Shown: piece by piece, positions 1-8,765 of the stretch | How positions within the stretch are numbered: the stretch's first letter is position 1 | Layout: each line of letters begins with the position of its first letter | Assembly (NCBI GenBank): GCA_031291675.1 | Contig: JARLIO010000082.1 | Location: 62,001 to 126,000 of the forward strand | DNA from: Azospirillaceae bacterium | GTDB taxonomy: Bacteria; Pseudomonadota; Alphaproteobacteria; Azospirillales; Azospirillaceae | DNA length: 64,000 nucleotides | Direction of reading: 5' to 3' | Notes under the pieces: generated by a model | What the model was told of the DNA's origin: nothing | Databases searched by the model: none | The model's input: the letters and a program-made list of their open reading frames with translations, nothing else | Translations under genes and position numbers: made by a program

Positions 1-875
1 CCGCCGCCCAGGACATAGTTCATGATCGTCGCCGCGAACCAGTCGGGATCGCTGCGCTTGATCCCCTGCTGACCCAGCACCAGGACGGTCTGGGCACCGG
101 TGCGCGAGACCTGGACCGTCTGGCCCCCGGCCACCGAGGTGACCTCGGCGACCGGCGTCATCGCACTCGTGGCGGGCAGGCCGCCGAACATCCGGTCCAG
201 CGCCACGGCCAGCCGCGTCGGCGTGATCGCACCGGTCACCGCGACGCGCAACCGGTCGCGGGTAAATTGGCGGGCCACCAGGTCGCGACAATCGCCGTCA
301 TTGAGATGCGCGACCGAACCGATCGAGCCGCGGATCGACCGGCCATAGGGATGATCGGCGAAGGCCTCGCGGAAAAACACCCGCCGCGCCAGCCAGTGCG
401 GATCGGCCTGCTCGCGCCGCAGGCTGCTGACGACGCCCTGGCGGATCCGCTGCACCGCCTCGTCGTCAAAGCGCGGCGCGGTCAGTGCCAGCCGCAGCAG
501 TTCGAACGCCTCATCCTCGGTCTCGACCAGGGTCTTGAAACCGCCGCTGAACGTGTCGGTCTGGGCCAGAAAACCCAGATTGATCGCGTGATCGGCAAGG
601 CGTCGCTGGAATTCGGTGCTGTCATAGGCTCCGGCGCCCTCGTCGAGCAGATCGGCCACGAAGGCCGACAAACCGTCCTTGCCATCCGGATCCTGTTCGG
701 CCCCGCCATCAAAGGCGAATTCGACGGCCACGACCGGGATCTGGTGGTCCTGGACCAACCAGGCTTCGACGCCGCCGGGGCTGACGACCCGTTCGATCGC
801 AACCGACTGCGCCGAGGTTCCGGCCAGCGCGCCCAGACCCGAATCCGGCACCCGCAACAAGGTTGATAACGTCAT
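1..875 (-). CDS. M16 family peptidase-like protein, non-catalytic partner (3' end cut by window)
   Basis: This is the second gene of an M16 (insulinase/pitrilysin-type) pair. The visible part is about 291 residues, starting MTLSTLLRVPDSGLG, and it runs off the left edge, so its C-terminal part is missing. Where an active M16 enzyme carries HxxEH, this one reads LSAFVADLLDEGAG, so the zinc-binding residues are absent. It is therefore likely the non-catalytic half that pairs with the upstream active subunit, as in known alpha/beta M16 heterodimers. The start codon ATG overlaps the TGA of the upstream M16 gene by four bases (ATGA), which indicates translational coupling. Location is probably periplasmic or envelope-associated, but no clear signal peptide is visible. 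The family assignment is firm; substrate is unknown. Confidence 0.85.
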   Translation of the reverse strand, partial: MTLSTLLRVPDSGLGALAGTSAQSVAIERVVSPGGVEAWLVQDHQIPVVAVEFAFDGGAEQDPDGKDGLSAFVADLLDEGAGAYDSTEFQRRLADHAINLGFLAQTDTFSGGFKTLVETEDEAFELLRLALTAPRFDDEAVQRIRQGVVSSLRREQADPHWLARRVFFREAFADHPYGRSIRGSIGSVAHLNDGDCRDLVARQFTRDRLRVAVTGAITPTRLAVALDRMFGGLPATSAMTPVAEVTSVAGGQTVQVSRTGAQTVLVLGQQGIKRSDPDWFAATIMNYVLGG

Positions 876-2266
876 GGCACGACCTCTGACCCGCGCAGCG
901 CCACCGGTTCTTCGGCGGCCGCGCGGGATGCTGTGGTTTCGGGCAACAGCACCCCGGTCACACGACCGGGCTGGCCCAGAATGGCCCGTGCCGCCGCATT
1001 GACCTGGTCGCGGCCCACCGCCGCGATCCGGGCCGGCCAGCTCTCGACATCGGCAACCGTGCGCCCGATCGCCAGCGCCGTGCCCAGGGAGAAGGCGGGG
1101 CCGCGCAGACTGTCGCGGGCAAAAATCGATTCGCGGATCAGGCGCCGTTTGGCGGCGTCGACCTCATCGTCGGTGACGCCGTCGGCGACGACGCGTTCGA
1201 TCTCGCGTGTCAATGCCGCCTCGGCCTGGTCGGGATCACTGTCGGGCGCCGGGCTCAGGCTGGCGCCGATCACCGCGTAATCCAGCGCCGACGGGGCATA
1301 GCCGAAACCGGCGCTGGTCGCGACACGCTGCTCGACGACCAGGCTGCGATAGAGCCGCCCCGTGGCGCCGCCGCCCAGGATCTCGGCCAGCACCTGCAGC
1401 GCGAAGGCCTGCCCGCTGTCGCCGTGGCGATAGGACGGGGCCTGCCACAGCTGGCGCAGACTGGCCTGACGGACCCTGGGGTCCCGCAGCACAACGCGAT
1501 GTTGCACCGCCATCGGCGGATCCTGGGGCCGGCAGCGCGGCGGCACCGGCCGCGCCGGGATCGCGCCAAACCAAGTCTCGGCCAGGGGCCGCACCTGCGC
1601 GGCGTCGACATCGCCGGAAATTACCAGCACCGCATTGTTGGGGGCGTACCAGGTCCGATAGAAATCCTCGGCATCGGCGCGCATCAGGCCGCGGATCTCC
1701 TGCTCCCAGCCGATCACCGGGATGCCGTAGGGATGATGGACGAACAGCGCGGCATAGAGCGCTTCGGTCAGGCGGCCCGCCGGGAGATTGTCGGTGCGCT
1801 GATGCCGCTCTTCCAGCACCACGTCGCGCTCCGGGTCGACCAGGGCGTCCGTCAGACGCAGGCCCGCCATGCGGTCGGCTTCCAACTGCATCACCAGCGG
1901 CAGGCGGTCGACCGCCACATTTTGATAGTAGGCGGTATAATCGTAGGTGGTGAAGGCGTTTTCCTGGCCGCCATTACGGGCGATGATGCGACTGAAGTCG
2001 CCCGGGGGCACCGCCTCCGTGCCTTTGAACATCAGATGTTCCAGGAAATGGGCAATCCCGGATTTGAAGCGCGGTTCGTCAGCGGCGCCGACCTTGTACC
2101 AGACCATATGGGTGACGACGGGCATGCGTCGATTGGTCGCGACGACGACCTCGAGCCCATTGGCCAAGGTGAAAGTTTCCGGAAAGAAGATCCCGGCCGG
2201 CACCGGAAAAGCGGGGTCAGCCGCATGGCGACAAGATGCGTCAGACTCGATCAAGGACAATACCAC
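872..2266 (-). CDS. M16 family zinc metallopeptidase, catalytic subunit
   Basis: This 464-residue protein carries the inverted zinc motif HFLEH (His73, Glu76, His77), typical of M16 peptidases. It is followed by the conserved glycine-rich second half of the family. The start used is GTG at 2266; no better ATG lies upstream in frame, and the N-terminus lacks an obvious signal peptide, so the true start is somewhat uncertain. It sits after the DUF3035 lipoprotein gene (108-nt gap) and overlaps the next M16 gene by four bases. The order ileS-lspA-DUF3035-M16-M16 is common in alphaproteobacteria, where these peptidases are annotated as processing-peptidase-like. The sequence shows the metal site; the substrate cannot be deduced. 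Confidence 0.9.
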   Translation of the reverse strand: MVLSLIESDASCRHAADPAFPVPAGIFFPETFTLANGLEVVVATNRRMPVVTHMVWYKVGAADEPRFKSGIAHFLEHLMFKGTEAVPPGDFSRIIARNGGQENAFTTYDYTAYYQNVAVDRLPLVMQLEADRMAGLRLTDALVDPERDVVLEERHQRTDNLPAGRLTEALYAALFVHHPYGIPVIGWEQEIRGLMRADAEDFYRTWYAPNNAVLVISGDVDAAQVRPLAETWFGAIPARPVPPRCRPQDPPMAVQHRVVLRDPRVRQASLRQLWQAPSYRHGDSGQAFALQVLAEILGGGATGRLYRSLVVEQRVATSAGFGYAPSALDYAVIGASLSPAPDSDPDQAEAALTREIERVVADGVTDDEVDAAKRRLIRESIFARDSLRGPAFSLGTALAIGRTVADVESWPARIAAVGRDQVNAAARAILGQPGRVTGVLLPETTASRAAAEEPVALRGSEVVP

Positions 2267-2374
2267 GGCCAGAAGATTCAGACGGCACCGCGCGCACCAG
2301 CGGTGTCAAGGCAGGATCGGACACCGAAACCGGCGGCAACACCGTCACGGCGCAGCGTTGCGCCGCGCCGGGGC

Positions 2375-3016
2375 TCAGAACAATCCCTCGAGCGGCGCCT
2401 TGCGCTCGCGGGTGATGGTCGGCGTCTCGCCATCGACGACCGGCTTGCCCAGGGCGGCGTTGGCGCGCAGGCGCTGGGCCTCGGCCCCGGCATCGACGAC
2501 GCTGGACGGATCTTCCGGCGTACGCCAGAAGATCAGACGGTCGACGAATTTCCGGTCGGCCGCGATCATCAGGGTCGTTTCCTGATCGACCTTGGCCCGG
2601 ATCGCCGGATCGGGATTGACGGCACCGGCATGGCTGAGGAACACCGACTCGGCCGCGGTCGGCGCCGCGGTTTTGGCGGCGGCCCGCACCGGAGCCGGCG
2701 TGACGCCGGCATCGGGCAATACCGGGCTGGCCGACGCGATGGCGCTATCACCACCGGCCGCACCATTGAACAGGGCTCCCGCCGCCTGATCGCGGGCGTG
2801 CGGTTCCTGGGGCCTGCTGGCGCCGGGCACCGGCGGATGCAGGTCATAGTTGGGCGGCAGCGACAGGGGGGCCCGCGATACCACCGTAAACTCATCGGGA
2901 GCAGCGCGGTCAAGACCGAGGGTCTCACGCGGATTGGAACAGCCGGCAACGGCCAGAGCAGCCACGGCGAGACAGGCAAGACGGCCGGCGAGACAGGCAG
3001 AGAAGGTCGTGGTCAC
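2375..3016 (-). CDS. bamF: DUF3035 lipoprotein, BamF-type outer-membrane assembly subunit
   Basis: This is a 213-residue lipoprotein. From a GTG start the N-terminus reads TTTFSACLAGRLACLAVAALAVAGC, with a hydrophobic stretch and an AVAGC lipobox, so Cys is close to residue 25. The rest is proline/alanine rich with the segment FTVVSRAPLSLPPNYDL, characteristic of DUF3035. Family knowledge: DUF3035 lipoproteins were described in alphaproteobacteria as BamF, an accessory subunit of the beta-barrel assembly machine. The gene lies between lspA, whose product cleaves lipoprotein signal peptides, and the M16 pair. The start was chosen because it gives a complete signal peptide; longer in-frame reading runs back through lspA and is not meaningful. 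Confidence 0.75.
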   Translation of the reverse strand: MTTTFSACLAGRLACLAVAALAVAGCSNPRETLGLDRAAPDEFTVVSRAPLSLPPNYDLHPPVPGASRPQEPHARDQAAGALFNGAAGGDSAIASASPVLPDAGVTPAPVRAAAKTAAPTAAESVFLSHAGAVNPDPAIRAKVDQETTLMIAADRKFVDRLIFWRTPEDPSSVVDAGAEAQRLRANAALGKPVVDGETPTITRERKAPLEGLF

Positions 3017-3147
3017 GGAAACAGGCCTCGATCGAACTGGGCTCAACATCCCGGTCGGACCCCAGCGACTGCCAACCCGCGGGCGCACCGATGAAGGCGA
3101 TACCCGAAAGCCTGACACGTCGATAAGCGCACCGGCCGAAACTCCTT

Positions 3148-3642
3148 TTACGCCGGTCTGGGGCGATGGAACAAGCCATCGATGAGAATCAAGGCCACTC
3201 CGACCGAAATACCGCTGTCGGCGACATTGAAGGCGTACCAGTGCCAGCCGAAAAGATGGAAATCGAGGAAGTCGGTGACGGCACCAAAGCGCAGGCGGTC
3301 GATGACATTGCCGACCGCGCCACCCAGGACCAGCCCGATCGCCGCCGCCAAAAAGACGCGCTCGATGCCGCGCAGCCACACCAGCAGCCCGGCGGCGATC
3401 ACCAGCGCCAGCCCGGACAGCAGATACGGCCCCAGGCCGCCGCCATCGGGCATCAGGCTGAAGCTGATCCCGCGATTCCAGGCCAGGACCAGATTGAAGA
3501 ACGACGTGACCGCGACGGTGTGCGGCGGCGCCATCACATAGGTCAGCAACGCCCATTTGCTGAGCTGATCGAGCGCAACGACCAGGGCGGCGATCCCCAG
3601 GCCCAGAGCGAATCGGGAGCGCCCGCCCTGGCGCCGCCTCAC
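3148..3642 (-). CDS. lspA: lipoprotein signal peptidase (signal peptidase II)
   Basis: This 164-residue inner-membrane aspartyl protease removes signal peptides from prolipoproteins after lipid attachment. Four hydrophobic segments are visible. Family motifs are present: DQLSKW near the N-terminus, NRGISFSL, GGAVGNVIDRL followed by VTDFLDFH, and FNVADSGISVG near the C-terminus. The catalytic aspartates should be those in VTDFLD and NVAD. The start codon overlaps the ileS stop by four bases (ATGA), so it is translationally coupled to ileS, the usual ileS-lspA arrangement. The next gene downstream is a lipoprotein, which fits. Length is normal for the family. Confidence 0.97.
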   Translation of the reverse strand: MRRRQGGRSRFALGLGIAALVVALDQLSKWALLTYVMAPPHTVAVTSFFNLVLAWNRGISFSLMPDGGGLGPYLLSGLALVIAAGLLVWLRGIERVFLAAAIGLVLGGAVGNVIDRLRFGAVTDFLDFHLFGWHWYAFNVADSGISVGVALILIDGLFHRPRPA

Positions 3643-6479
3643 GCCGCTGTTCCCGGCACGGCGTCAACGGCGTCGGCACAGCGCCGGCACAGCGTCGGAT
3701 GATCGGGGTCGGCACCGACCTCGGGCAGCAGCTTCCAGCAGCGTTCGCATTTGTCGCCCACCGCCACCGCGAAAACCACGCCGATCCCGGGAATCTCCGG
3801 CAGGGTGAATGCATCATCCGGCATCGCGGTCGCGACCAGCGTGATGTCCGAGGTGATCGCGATCTCGGCAAAATCGACGCCTTGCAACAGCGCCAGATCC
3901 TCGGCACCGACATGAACCGTCGGTGCCGCCTGCAACGAGGCGCCGATCCGCTTGTCAGCCCGGGCCCGTTCCAAAGCCCCGGTGACGACACGGCGCACGG
4001 TACGGATCCGCTCCCAGCGAACGGCCAGGGCGTCGTCGCGCCAATCCCCGGGAATGGCCGGGAACGGGCGCAGATGCACGCTGTCGCCGCCGTCGGCACC
4101 ATAGCGGGCCAACCAGGCTTCCTCGGCGGTGAAGCACAGCACCGGCGCCAGCCAGGCGGTCAGGCTGGTGAACAGCTGATCCAGCACGGTCCGCAGCGCG
4201 CGGCGCCGCAGACTGTCAGGACGGTCGCAATAAAGCACGTCCTTGCGGACATCGAAATAGAACGCCGACAGCTCAACCGCGCAGAAATTATGCAACGAAC
4301 TGAACAGGGTATGGAAGTCATAGGCGGCGATGCTGTCGCGAACCATCCCGTCCAGTTCGGCCAGCCGGTGCAGCACCCAGCGCTCCAGTTCGGGCATCTC
4401 GGCCACGGGCAGGGTCTCGGCCACGGTAAAACCGTCCAGCGCCCCCAGCAGATAGCGTAGCGTGTTGCGCAGACGGCGATAGAGGTCGGCCTGGAATTTC
4501 AGGATCTCGGGGCCAACCCGCAAATCCTCGGAATAGTCGCAGCTCACGACCCACAGCCGTAGAATGTCCGCGCCGTACTGGTCGACGACCTGCTGCGGGG
4601 CGACCGTGTTGTTGAGCGATTTGGACATTTTGCGGCCCTGCTCGTCGAGAACGAAGCCATGGGTCAGCACCGCATCATAGGGCGCGCGGCCGCGCGTGCC
4701 GCAGCTTTCCAGCAGCGAAGAATGGAACCAGCCGCGATGCTGGTCCGATCCCTCAAGATAGAGCGACGCCGGCCAGGCCAGGTCGGGCCTCTGTTCCAGC
4801 ACGAACGCGTGGGTTGACCCCGACTCGAACCAGACATCGACGATATCGAACACCTGATCATAGTCGGCGGCGTCATAGGCGTTGCCGAGGAAATCCTGGG
4901 GATCGCGCGCGTACCAGGCATCCGAGCCTTCAGCCTCGAACGCCGCGGCGATGCGGTCGAGAATGTCGGGATCGCACAGCGGCTTGCCATCGGCCTTGGC
5001 CACGAACAGGGCGATCGGCACGCCCCAGGCCCGCTGGCGGCTGATGCACCAGTCGGGACGGCTTTCGATCATCGCGGTGATGCGATTCTCGCCCTGGGGG
5101 GGCACCCAGCGCGTCGCCTGGATCGCCGACAAGGCGACGGCGCGCAGGCCGTTAGCCTCCATCGAAATGAACCATTGCGGCGTGGTGCGGAAGATCAGCG
5201 GCGCCTTCGAGCGCCAGCTGTGCGGATAGGAATGGACCAGTTCGGCCTGGGCCAGCACGCCGCCCACGGCTTCGATCGCCGCCGTCACGACGCGGTTGGC
5301 ATCGCCCGCCTTGCCCTTCGGGGTATAGATCGCAGCCCCGGCGAACAGGGGCACATGGGGCAGATACCGGCCCTCATCATCAACCGACGGTTCGACCCCG
5401 ATGCCATGGCGGCGACACAGCTCAAAATCGTCGGCACCATGGCCCGGAGCCAGATGGACAAAGCCGGTGCCGGCATCGGTGGTGACGAACTCACCGGCGA
5501 GCAGCGGTACGGCGAAGTCATAGCCCTGGCCGTGCAGCGGATGGCGGGTCACGGTCCCCGACAGCGTGGCGCCGGGCACGGTCGCGACCTGACGCCACGT
5601 CAATTTCGCCGTGGCGGCAACCTGGTCGGCCAGGGCCACCGCGACCGCGAGCCGCTCACCCGGCCGAGCCAGACTGCCCTCGCCGGCGGTCTCGACCACG
5701 TAAACCCCATAATCGATGTCCGCGCCGAAGCCGATGGCCCGGTTGAACGGCAGCGTCCAGGGCGTCGTGGTCCAGATCACGATCGTGGCGTCCTGCAGCG
5801 CCGCGTGGGACGCGGTTGCCACCGGGAAGCGGACCCACAGCGTCGTCGAGCGATGGTCGTAATATTCGACCTCGGCCTCGGCCAACGCGGTCTTTTCCAC
5901 GGTTGACCACATCACCGGCTTGGCCCCCTTGTACAGGCCGCCATTGAGCAGAAACTTGTGGATCTCCCGGACGATCTGGGCCTCGGCCGGCAAGGTCATC
6001 GTGGTGTAGGGATTCTGCCAGTCGCCGACCACGCCGAGCCGCTGGAATTCGGCGGTCTGGGTTTCGACCCAGCCACGGGCAAATTCCCGGCATTCCGCGC
6101 GAAACTGCAGGATCGGTACCTGATCCTTGTTACGGCCGGCGGCGCGATATTTCTCTTCGATCTTCCATTCGATCGGCAGACCATGGCAATCCCATCCCGG
6201 GACATAGACCGCGTCGTGCCCCAGCATCTGATGCGAGCGGACGATCACATCCTTGAGGATCTTGTTGACGGCATGGCCGACATGGATGTTGCCGTTGGCA
6301 TAGGGCGGGCCGTCGTGCAGAATGAAGCGCGGCCGCCCGCGCGACTGGGCGCGCAGCTGCCCATAAAGGTCGATCCCGGCCCAGCGTGCCAGCAATTCCG
6401 GCTCCTTGGCCGGCAGGCCGCCGCGCATCGGGAAATCGGTTCGGGGCAGAAACACAGTGTTCTTGTAGTCGCGGGTCAT
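3639..6479 (-). CDS. ileS: isoleucyl-tRNA synthetase
   Basis: This 946-residue class I aminoacyl-tRNA synthetase charges tRNA-Ile in the cytoplasm. The HIGH signature appears as HVGH at residues 66-69 and KMSKS at 617-621. The CP1 editing domain lies between, with the family segment IWTTTPWTLPFN near residue 235. The C-terminus carries a zinc knuckle, CERC at 911-914 and CRRC at 931-934, as in the bacterial ileS1 type. It is followed without a gap by lspA (ATGA overlap) and preceded by ribF on the same strand with a 184-nt spacer. The ribF-ileS-lspA order is the standard bacterial arrangement. Confidence 0.98.
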   Translation of the reverse strand: MTRDYKNTVFLPRTDFPMRGGLPAKEPELLARWAGIDLYGQLRAQSRGRPRFILHDGPPYANGNIHVGHAVNKILKDVIVRSHQMLGHDAVYVPGWDCHGLPIEWKIEEKYRAAGRNKDQVPILQFRAECREFARGWVETQTAEFQRLGVVGDWQNPYTTMTLPAEAQIVREIHKFLLNGGLYKGAKPVMWSTVEKTALAEAEVEYYDHRSTTLWVRFPVATASHAALQDATIVIWTTTPWTLPFNRAIGFGADIDYGVYVVETAGEGSLARPGERLAVAVALADQVAATAKLTWRQVATVPGATLSGTVTRHPLHGQGYDFAVPLLAGEFVTTDAGTGFVHLAPGHGADDFELCRRHGIGVEPSVDDEGRYLPHVPLFAGAAIYTPKGKAGDANRVVTAAIEAVGGVLAQAELVHSYPHSWRSKAPLIFRTTPQWFISMEANGLRAVALSAIQATRWVPPQGENRITAMIESRPDWCISRQRAWGVPIALFVAKADGKPLCDPDILDRIAAAFEAEGSDAWYARDPQDFLGNAYDAADYDQVFDIVDVWFESGSTHAFVLEQRPDLAWPASLYLEGSDQHRGWFHSSLLESCGTRGRAPYDAVLTHGFVLDEQGRKMSKSLNNTVAPQQVVDQYGADILRLWVVSCDYSEDLRVGPEILKFQADLYRRLRNTLRYLLGALDGFTVAETLPVAEMPELERWVLHRLAELDGMVRDSIAAYDFHTLFSSLHNFCAVELSAFYFDVRKDVLYCDRPDSLRRRALRTVLDQLFTSLTAWLAPVLCFTAEEAWLARYGADGGDSVHLRPFPAIPGDWRDDALAVRWERIRTVRRVVTGALERARADKRIGASLQAAPTVHVGAEDLALLQGVDFAEIAITSDITLVATAMPDDAFTLPEIPGIGVVFAVAVGDKCERCWKLLPEVGADPDHPTLCRRCADAVDAVPGTAA

Positions 6480-6663
6480 GGCGGGTCTGGTGCGATTCTA
6501 TCAGAGAGTCCATCCGGCAGAGGGTCCATCCGGAAACGGCGACGTTATCAGCCGCGGCCGCACGGTCAAGAGCGGCTTTCAAGAATTTCCGGGCGGCGCG
6601 GTCCCGATCGCGTCGCGGTGCCCCGCTGCGCCTCGCCGTTTCGGGGCCGCACCGCCCGGCCGG

Positions 6664-7596
6664 TCACGGTGCCGCCAGCACCTGCCGGGCCCGGACCACA
6701 TCGGCGGCGATCTGCTCCTTGAGCGCCGCCAGACTGGCAAAACGCTGCTCGGGGCGCAGGAACTCGACCAGTTCGACCCGCAGATGCCGCCCATAGAGAT
6801 CCGGCGACACGTCGAACAAATGGACCTCGAACCACTCGCGGAAACCGTCGACCGTGGGCCGGCGCCCCAGATTGGCGACGCCGTGGTGCCAGACCCCGTT
6901 CTCCGGCAGCGCCCGGACCGCATAGACGCCATAAGCGGGGCGGACATAATCGGCGAGGTCGAGATTGGCGGTCGGAAAACCGATGGTCCGCCCGCGCTGA
7001 TCCCCATGTTCGACCCGGCCATCCACCGTCCAGGGCCGGCCCAGCACCGCGGCGGCCTCGCGCACCGCACCATCCTGGAGCAGCCGGCGGATCCGCGTCG
7101 AGGAATAGGGCTCACCGGCCGGGTCGCAGATCGGCGCGATCACCGTCGCCGCGAAACCGTGCTGCACGGCCAACCGACGCAACAGGGCGCCATCGCCGAC
7201 CCGACCATGACCGAACACGAAATCATAGCCGCAGACGACATGGCAGGCCGCTAGTCCGTCAACCAGCACCGTTTTGACGAAATCCTCGGCGGGGATCAGC
7301 GCGAAGGCCGCGTCGAAATGCAAGGTGAAGCACAGCTCGACGCCCAGCGCCGCCAATTCCCGGGTCTTGACCCGAAACGGCGTCAGCCGGAATGGCGGGG
7401 CATCGGGTTGGAACAGGCTGCGCGGATGCGGTTCGAAGGTCACGACCGCGAGCTTGCGGCCGCTGTCGCGCGCCCGCTGTTGCGCCGCTTCGATCAGAGC
7501 AGCATGCCCGCGATGCACGCCATCGAAATTCCCCAACGCCACGACGGCGCCGCGCGCCTCATCGGCCAGATCGGAATAATGCCGGAACAGGCGCAT
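6664..7596 (-). CDS. ribF: bifunctional riboflavin kinase/FAD synthetase
   Basis: This 310-residue cytoplasmic enzyme phosphorylates riboflavin to FMN and adenylates FMN to FAD. The N-terminal nucleotidyltransferase domain has GNFDGVHRGH at residues 22-31. The CGYDFVFGHGRVGD region and SSTRIRRLL follow. The C-terminal flavokinase domain shows RTIGFPTANLDL and VYAVRAL. The start MRLFRHYSDL was chosen over a longer in-frame reading because it matches the family N-terminus and the extension is unlike protein. It leads the minus-strand group ribF, ileS, lspA. A strong hairpin at 7722-7758 separates it from the upstream MaoC gene. Confidence 0.97.
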   Translation of the reverse strand: MRLFRHYSDLADEARGAVVALGNFDGVHRGHAALIEAAQQRARDSGRKLAVVTFEPHPRSLFQPDAPPFRLTPFRVKTRELAALGVELCFTLHFDAAFALIPAEDFVKTVLVDGLAACHVVCGYDFVFGHGRVGDGALLRRLAVQHGFAATVIAPICDPAGEPYSSTRIRRLLQDGAVREAAAVLGRPWTVDGRVEHGDQRGRTIGFPTANLDLADYVRPAYGVYAVRALPENGVWHHGVANLGRRPTVDGFREWFEVHLFDVSPDLYGRHLRVELVEFLRPEQRFASLAALKEQIAADVVRARQVLAAP

Positions 7597-7721
7597 GGAA
7601 GCCTGCTCTCCGACCAACGTCCCTGCCAAGGTTCTTGAATGTATCACCAATGTCCTGCGCCGCTCCCCGGCCAACAACGTCATCCAAGGCGGTCCGCAAC
7701 CGCCCGCATCCGCCTGTATAT

Positions 7722-7758
7722 AACGAAGCCGGCGCGCTGTCAGCGCGCCGGCTTCGTT
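7722..7758 (-). terminator. hairpin terminator between the MaoC-type gene and ribF
   Basis: A near-perfect inverted repeat, AACGAAGCCGGCGCGCTG and its complement, is separated by a single base. On the minus strand it is followed by TTATATAC. It lies downstream of the MaoC-type gene and upstream of ribF, so it probably ends transcription of the former. The trailing U-tract is weak, so efficiency is uncertain. Confidence 0.65.
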
Positions 7759-7841
7759 GGCTCACAATTGCTTTGAAAGCGGGGGCGAAAGCACCGGGGA
7801 CGCCGCGGCCGGCCGATGCGGCCGCTGCGCCCACGCCCGGT

Positions 7842-8291
7842 TCAGCCGCGGCTGGGCACCATCAGTACGGCCTCACCCTCGATGACGACGGTCTCCCCGA
7901 CCGTGCACACCGTGCGCGCGATGACCCGGCGCTTTTCGGGGATGATTTCGGTAATGACAACCCGGGCCTCAACCGTGGCACCGATATGCACCGGCGCCTT
8001 GAATTTGAGGCTCTGGCTCAAATAAATGCATCCAGGCCCGGGAAGCTTGGTCCCCAACACGGCCGAAATGAGGCCCGCGGTCAGCATGCCATGGGCGATC
8101 CGACCTTTGAACATCGTGGTTCGGGCGTAATCGTCATTGATATGAACCGGATTGGTATCGCCCGACACGCCTGCGAACAACACGACGTCCGCTTCGGTGA
8201 CCGTTTTCGCAAACACGGCGGTCATACCAACGGACAGGTCTTCGAGGACATACCCGGTCAGGCTCTCGGCGGAAAGACGAACATCGTCCAT
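7842..8291 (-). CDS. MaoC-type (R)-specific enoyl-CoA hydratase
   Basis: This 149-residue protein has the single hot-dog fold of the MaoC/PhaJ family. The hydratase-2 motif reads FAGVSGDTNPVH, giving the catalytic pair Asp45 and His50, followed by FKGRIAHGML. Family members hydrate trans-2-enoyl-CoA to (R)-3-hydroxyacyl-CoA, often feeding polyhydroxyalkanoate synthesis; some relatives act on other acyl-CoA substrates. The start MDDVRLSAES was chosen because upstream in-frame sequence does not resemble the family and AGGAG precedes it. It stands alone on the minus strand, with a divergent lysophospholipase gene upstream and a terminator hairpin downstream. Substrate chain length cannot be deduced. 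Confidence 0.85.
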   Translation of the reverse strand: MDDVRLSAESLTGYVLEDLSVGMTAVFAKTVTEADVVLFAGVSGDTNPVHINDDYARTTMFKGRIAHGMLTAGLISAVLGTKLPGPGCIYLSQSLKFKAPVHIGATVEARVVITEIIPEKRRVIARTVCTVGETVVIEGEAVLMVPSRG

Positions 8292-8765
8292 AAGGCGAAC
8301 GCTCCTGATCAATGTGAGCCGCCGCGCCCCGGACCCGGCCCACAGGACCGCGGGGATAACGCGCGCCGTACTGCACCGCAACAATGAGGCAGGGAAATCT
8401 GCCAAGTCAATGTTTTATAAGCACGCATTGTGTCTGATTGGTTAAGGACCCCCAGAATCGATAGGGTTTTTTCGCAGGTGCAACATCTGGCCGAAAAAAG
8501 CATCCGGTTTTCGGGCGACGGCACCGCCGGCACCGCGGCACCGCCAAGCCGATTGCATTCATCGATTGTGGTCTTCAGACTGTTCTTCAGGAAAGATTGT
8601 CCTGTGCCCGGCCGGTCGGGGCCCGGATGCCCGCGGCGCGATTCGCGACCGGCAACCGGCCGGGATCAGCCGTCACGCCCTCCGATCACGCCCGCCTTGA
8701 CAGGGTTCGACCGACAGGCGGACACCCGACCCACCGATCGCAGCTTCAGGACGCGCGCCTTCATC
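8292..8765. other. 474-bp divergent intergenic region without a gene
   Basis: This region separates the minus-strand MaoC gene and the plus-strand lysophospholipase gene. It contains a locally AT-richer patch at about 8395-8480, including a TTGACT element on the minus strand near 8404-8409, which could be part of the MaoC promoter. No convincing protein or RNA gene is visible. Confidence 0.5.

Noticed and set aside
1424-3094. A 556-codon open frame on the plus strand
   Set aside because: It is antisense to the M16 peptidase and DUF3035 genes, both of which show clear family motifs on the other strand.
3699-4460. A 253-codon plus-strand frame
   Set aside because: It is antisense to the ileS C-terminal part and has no independent support.
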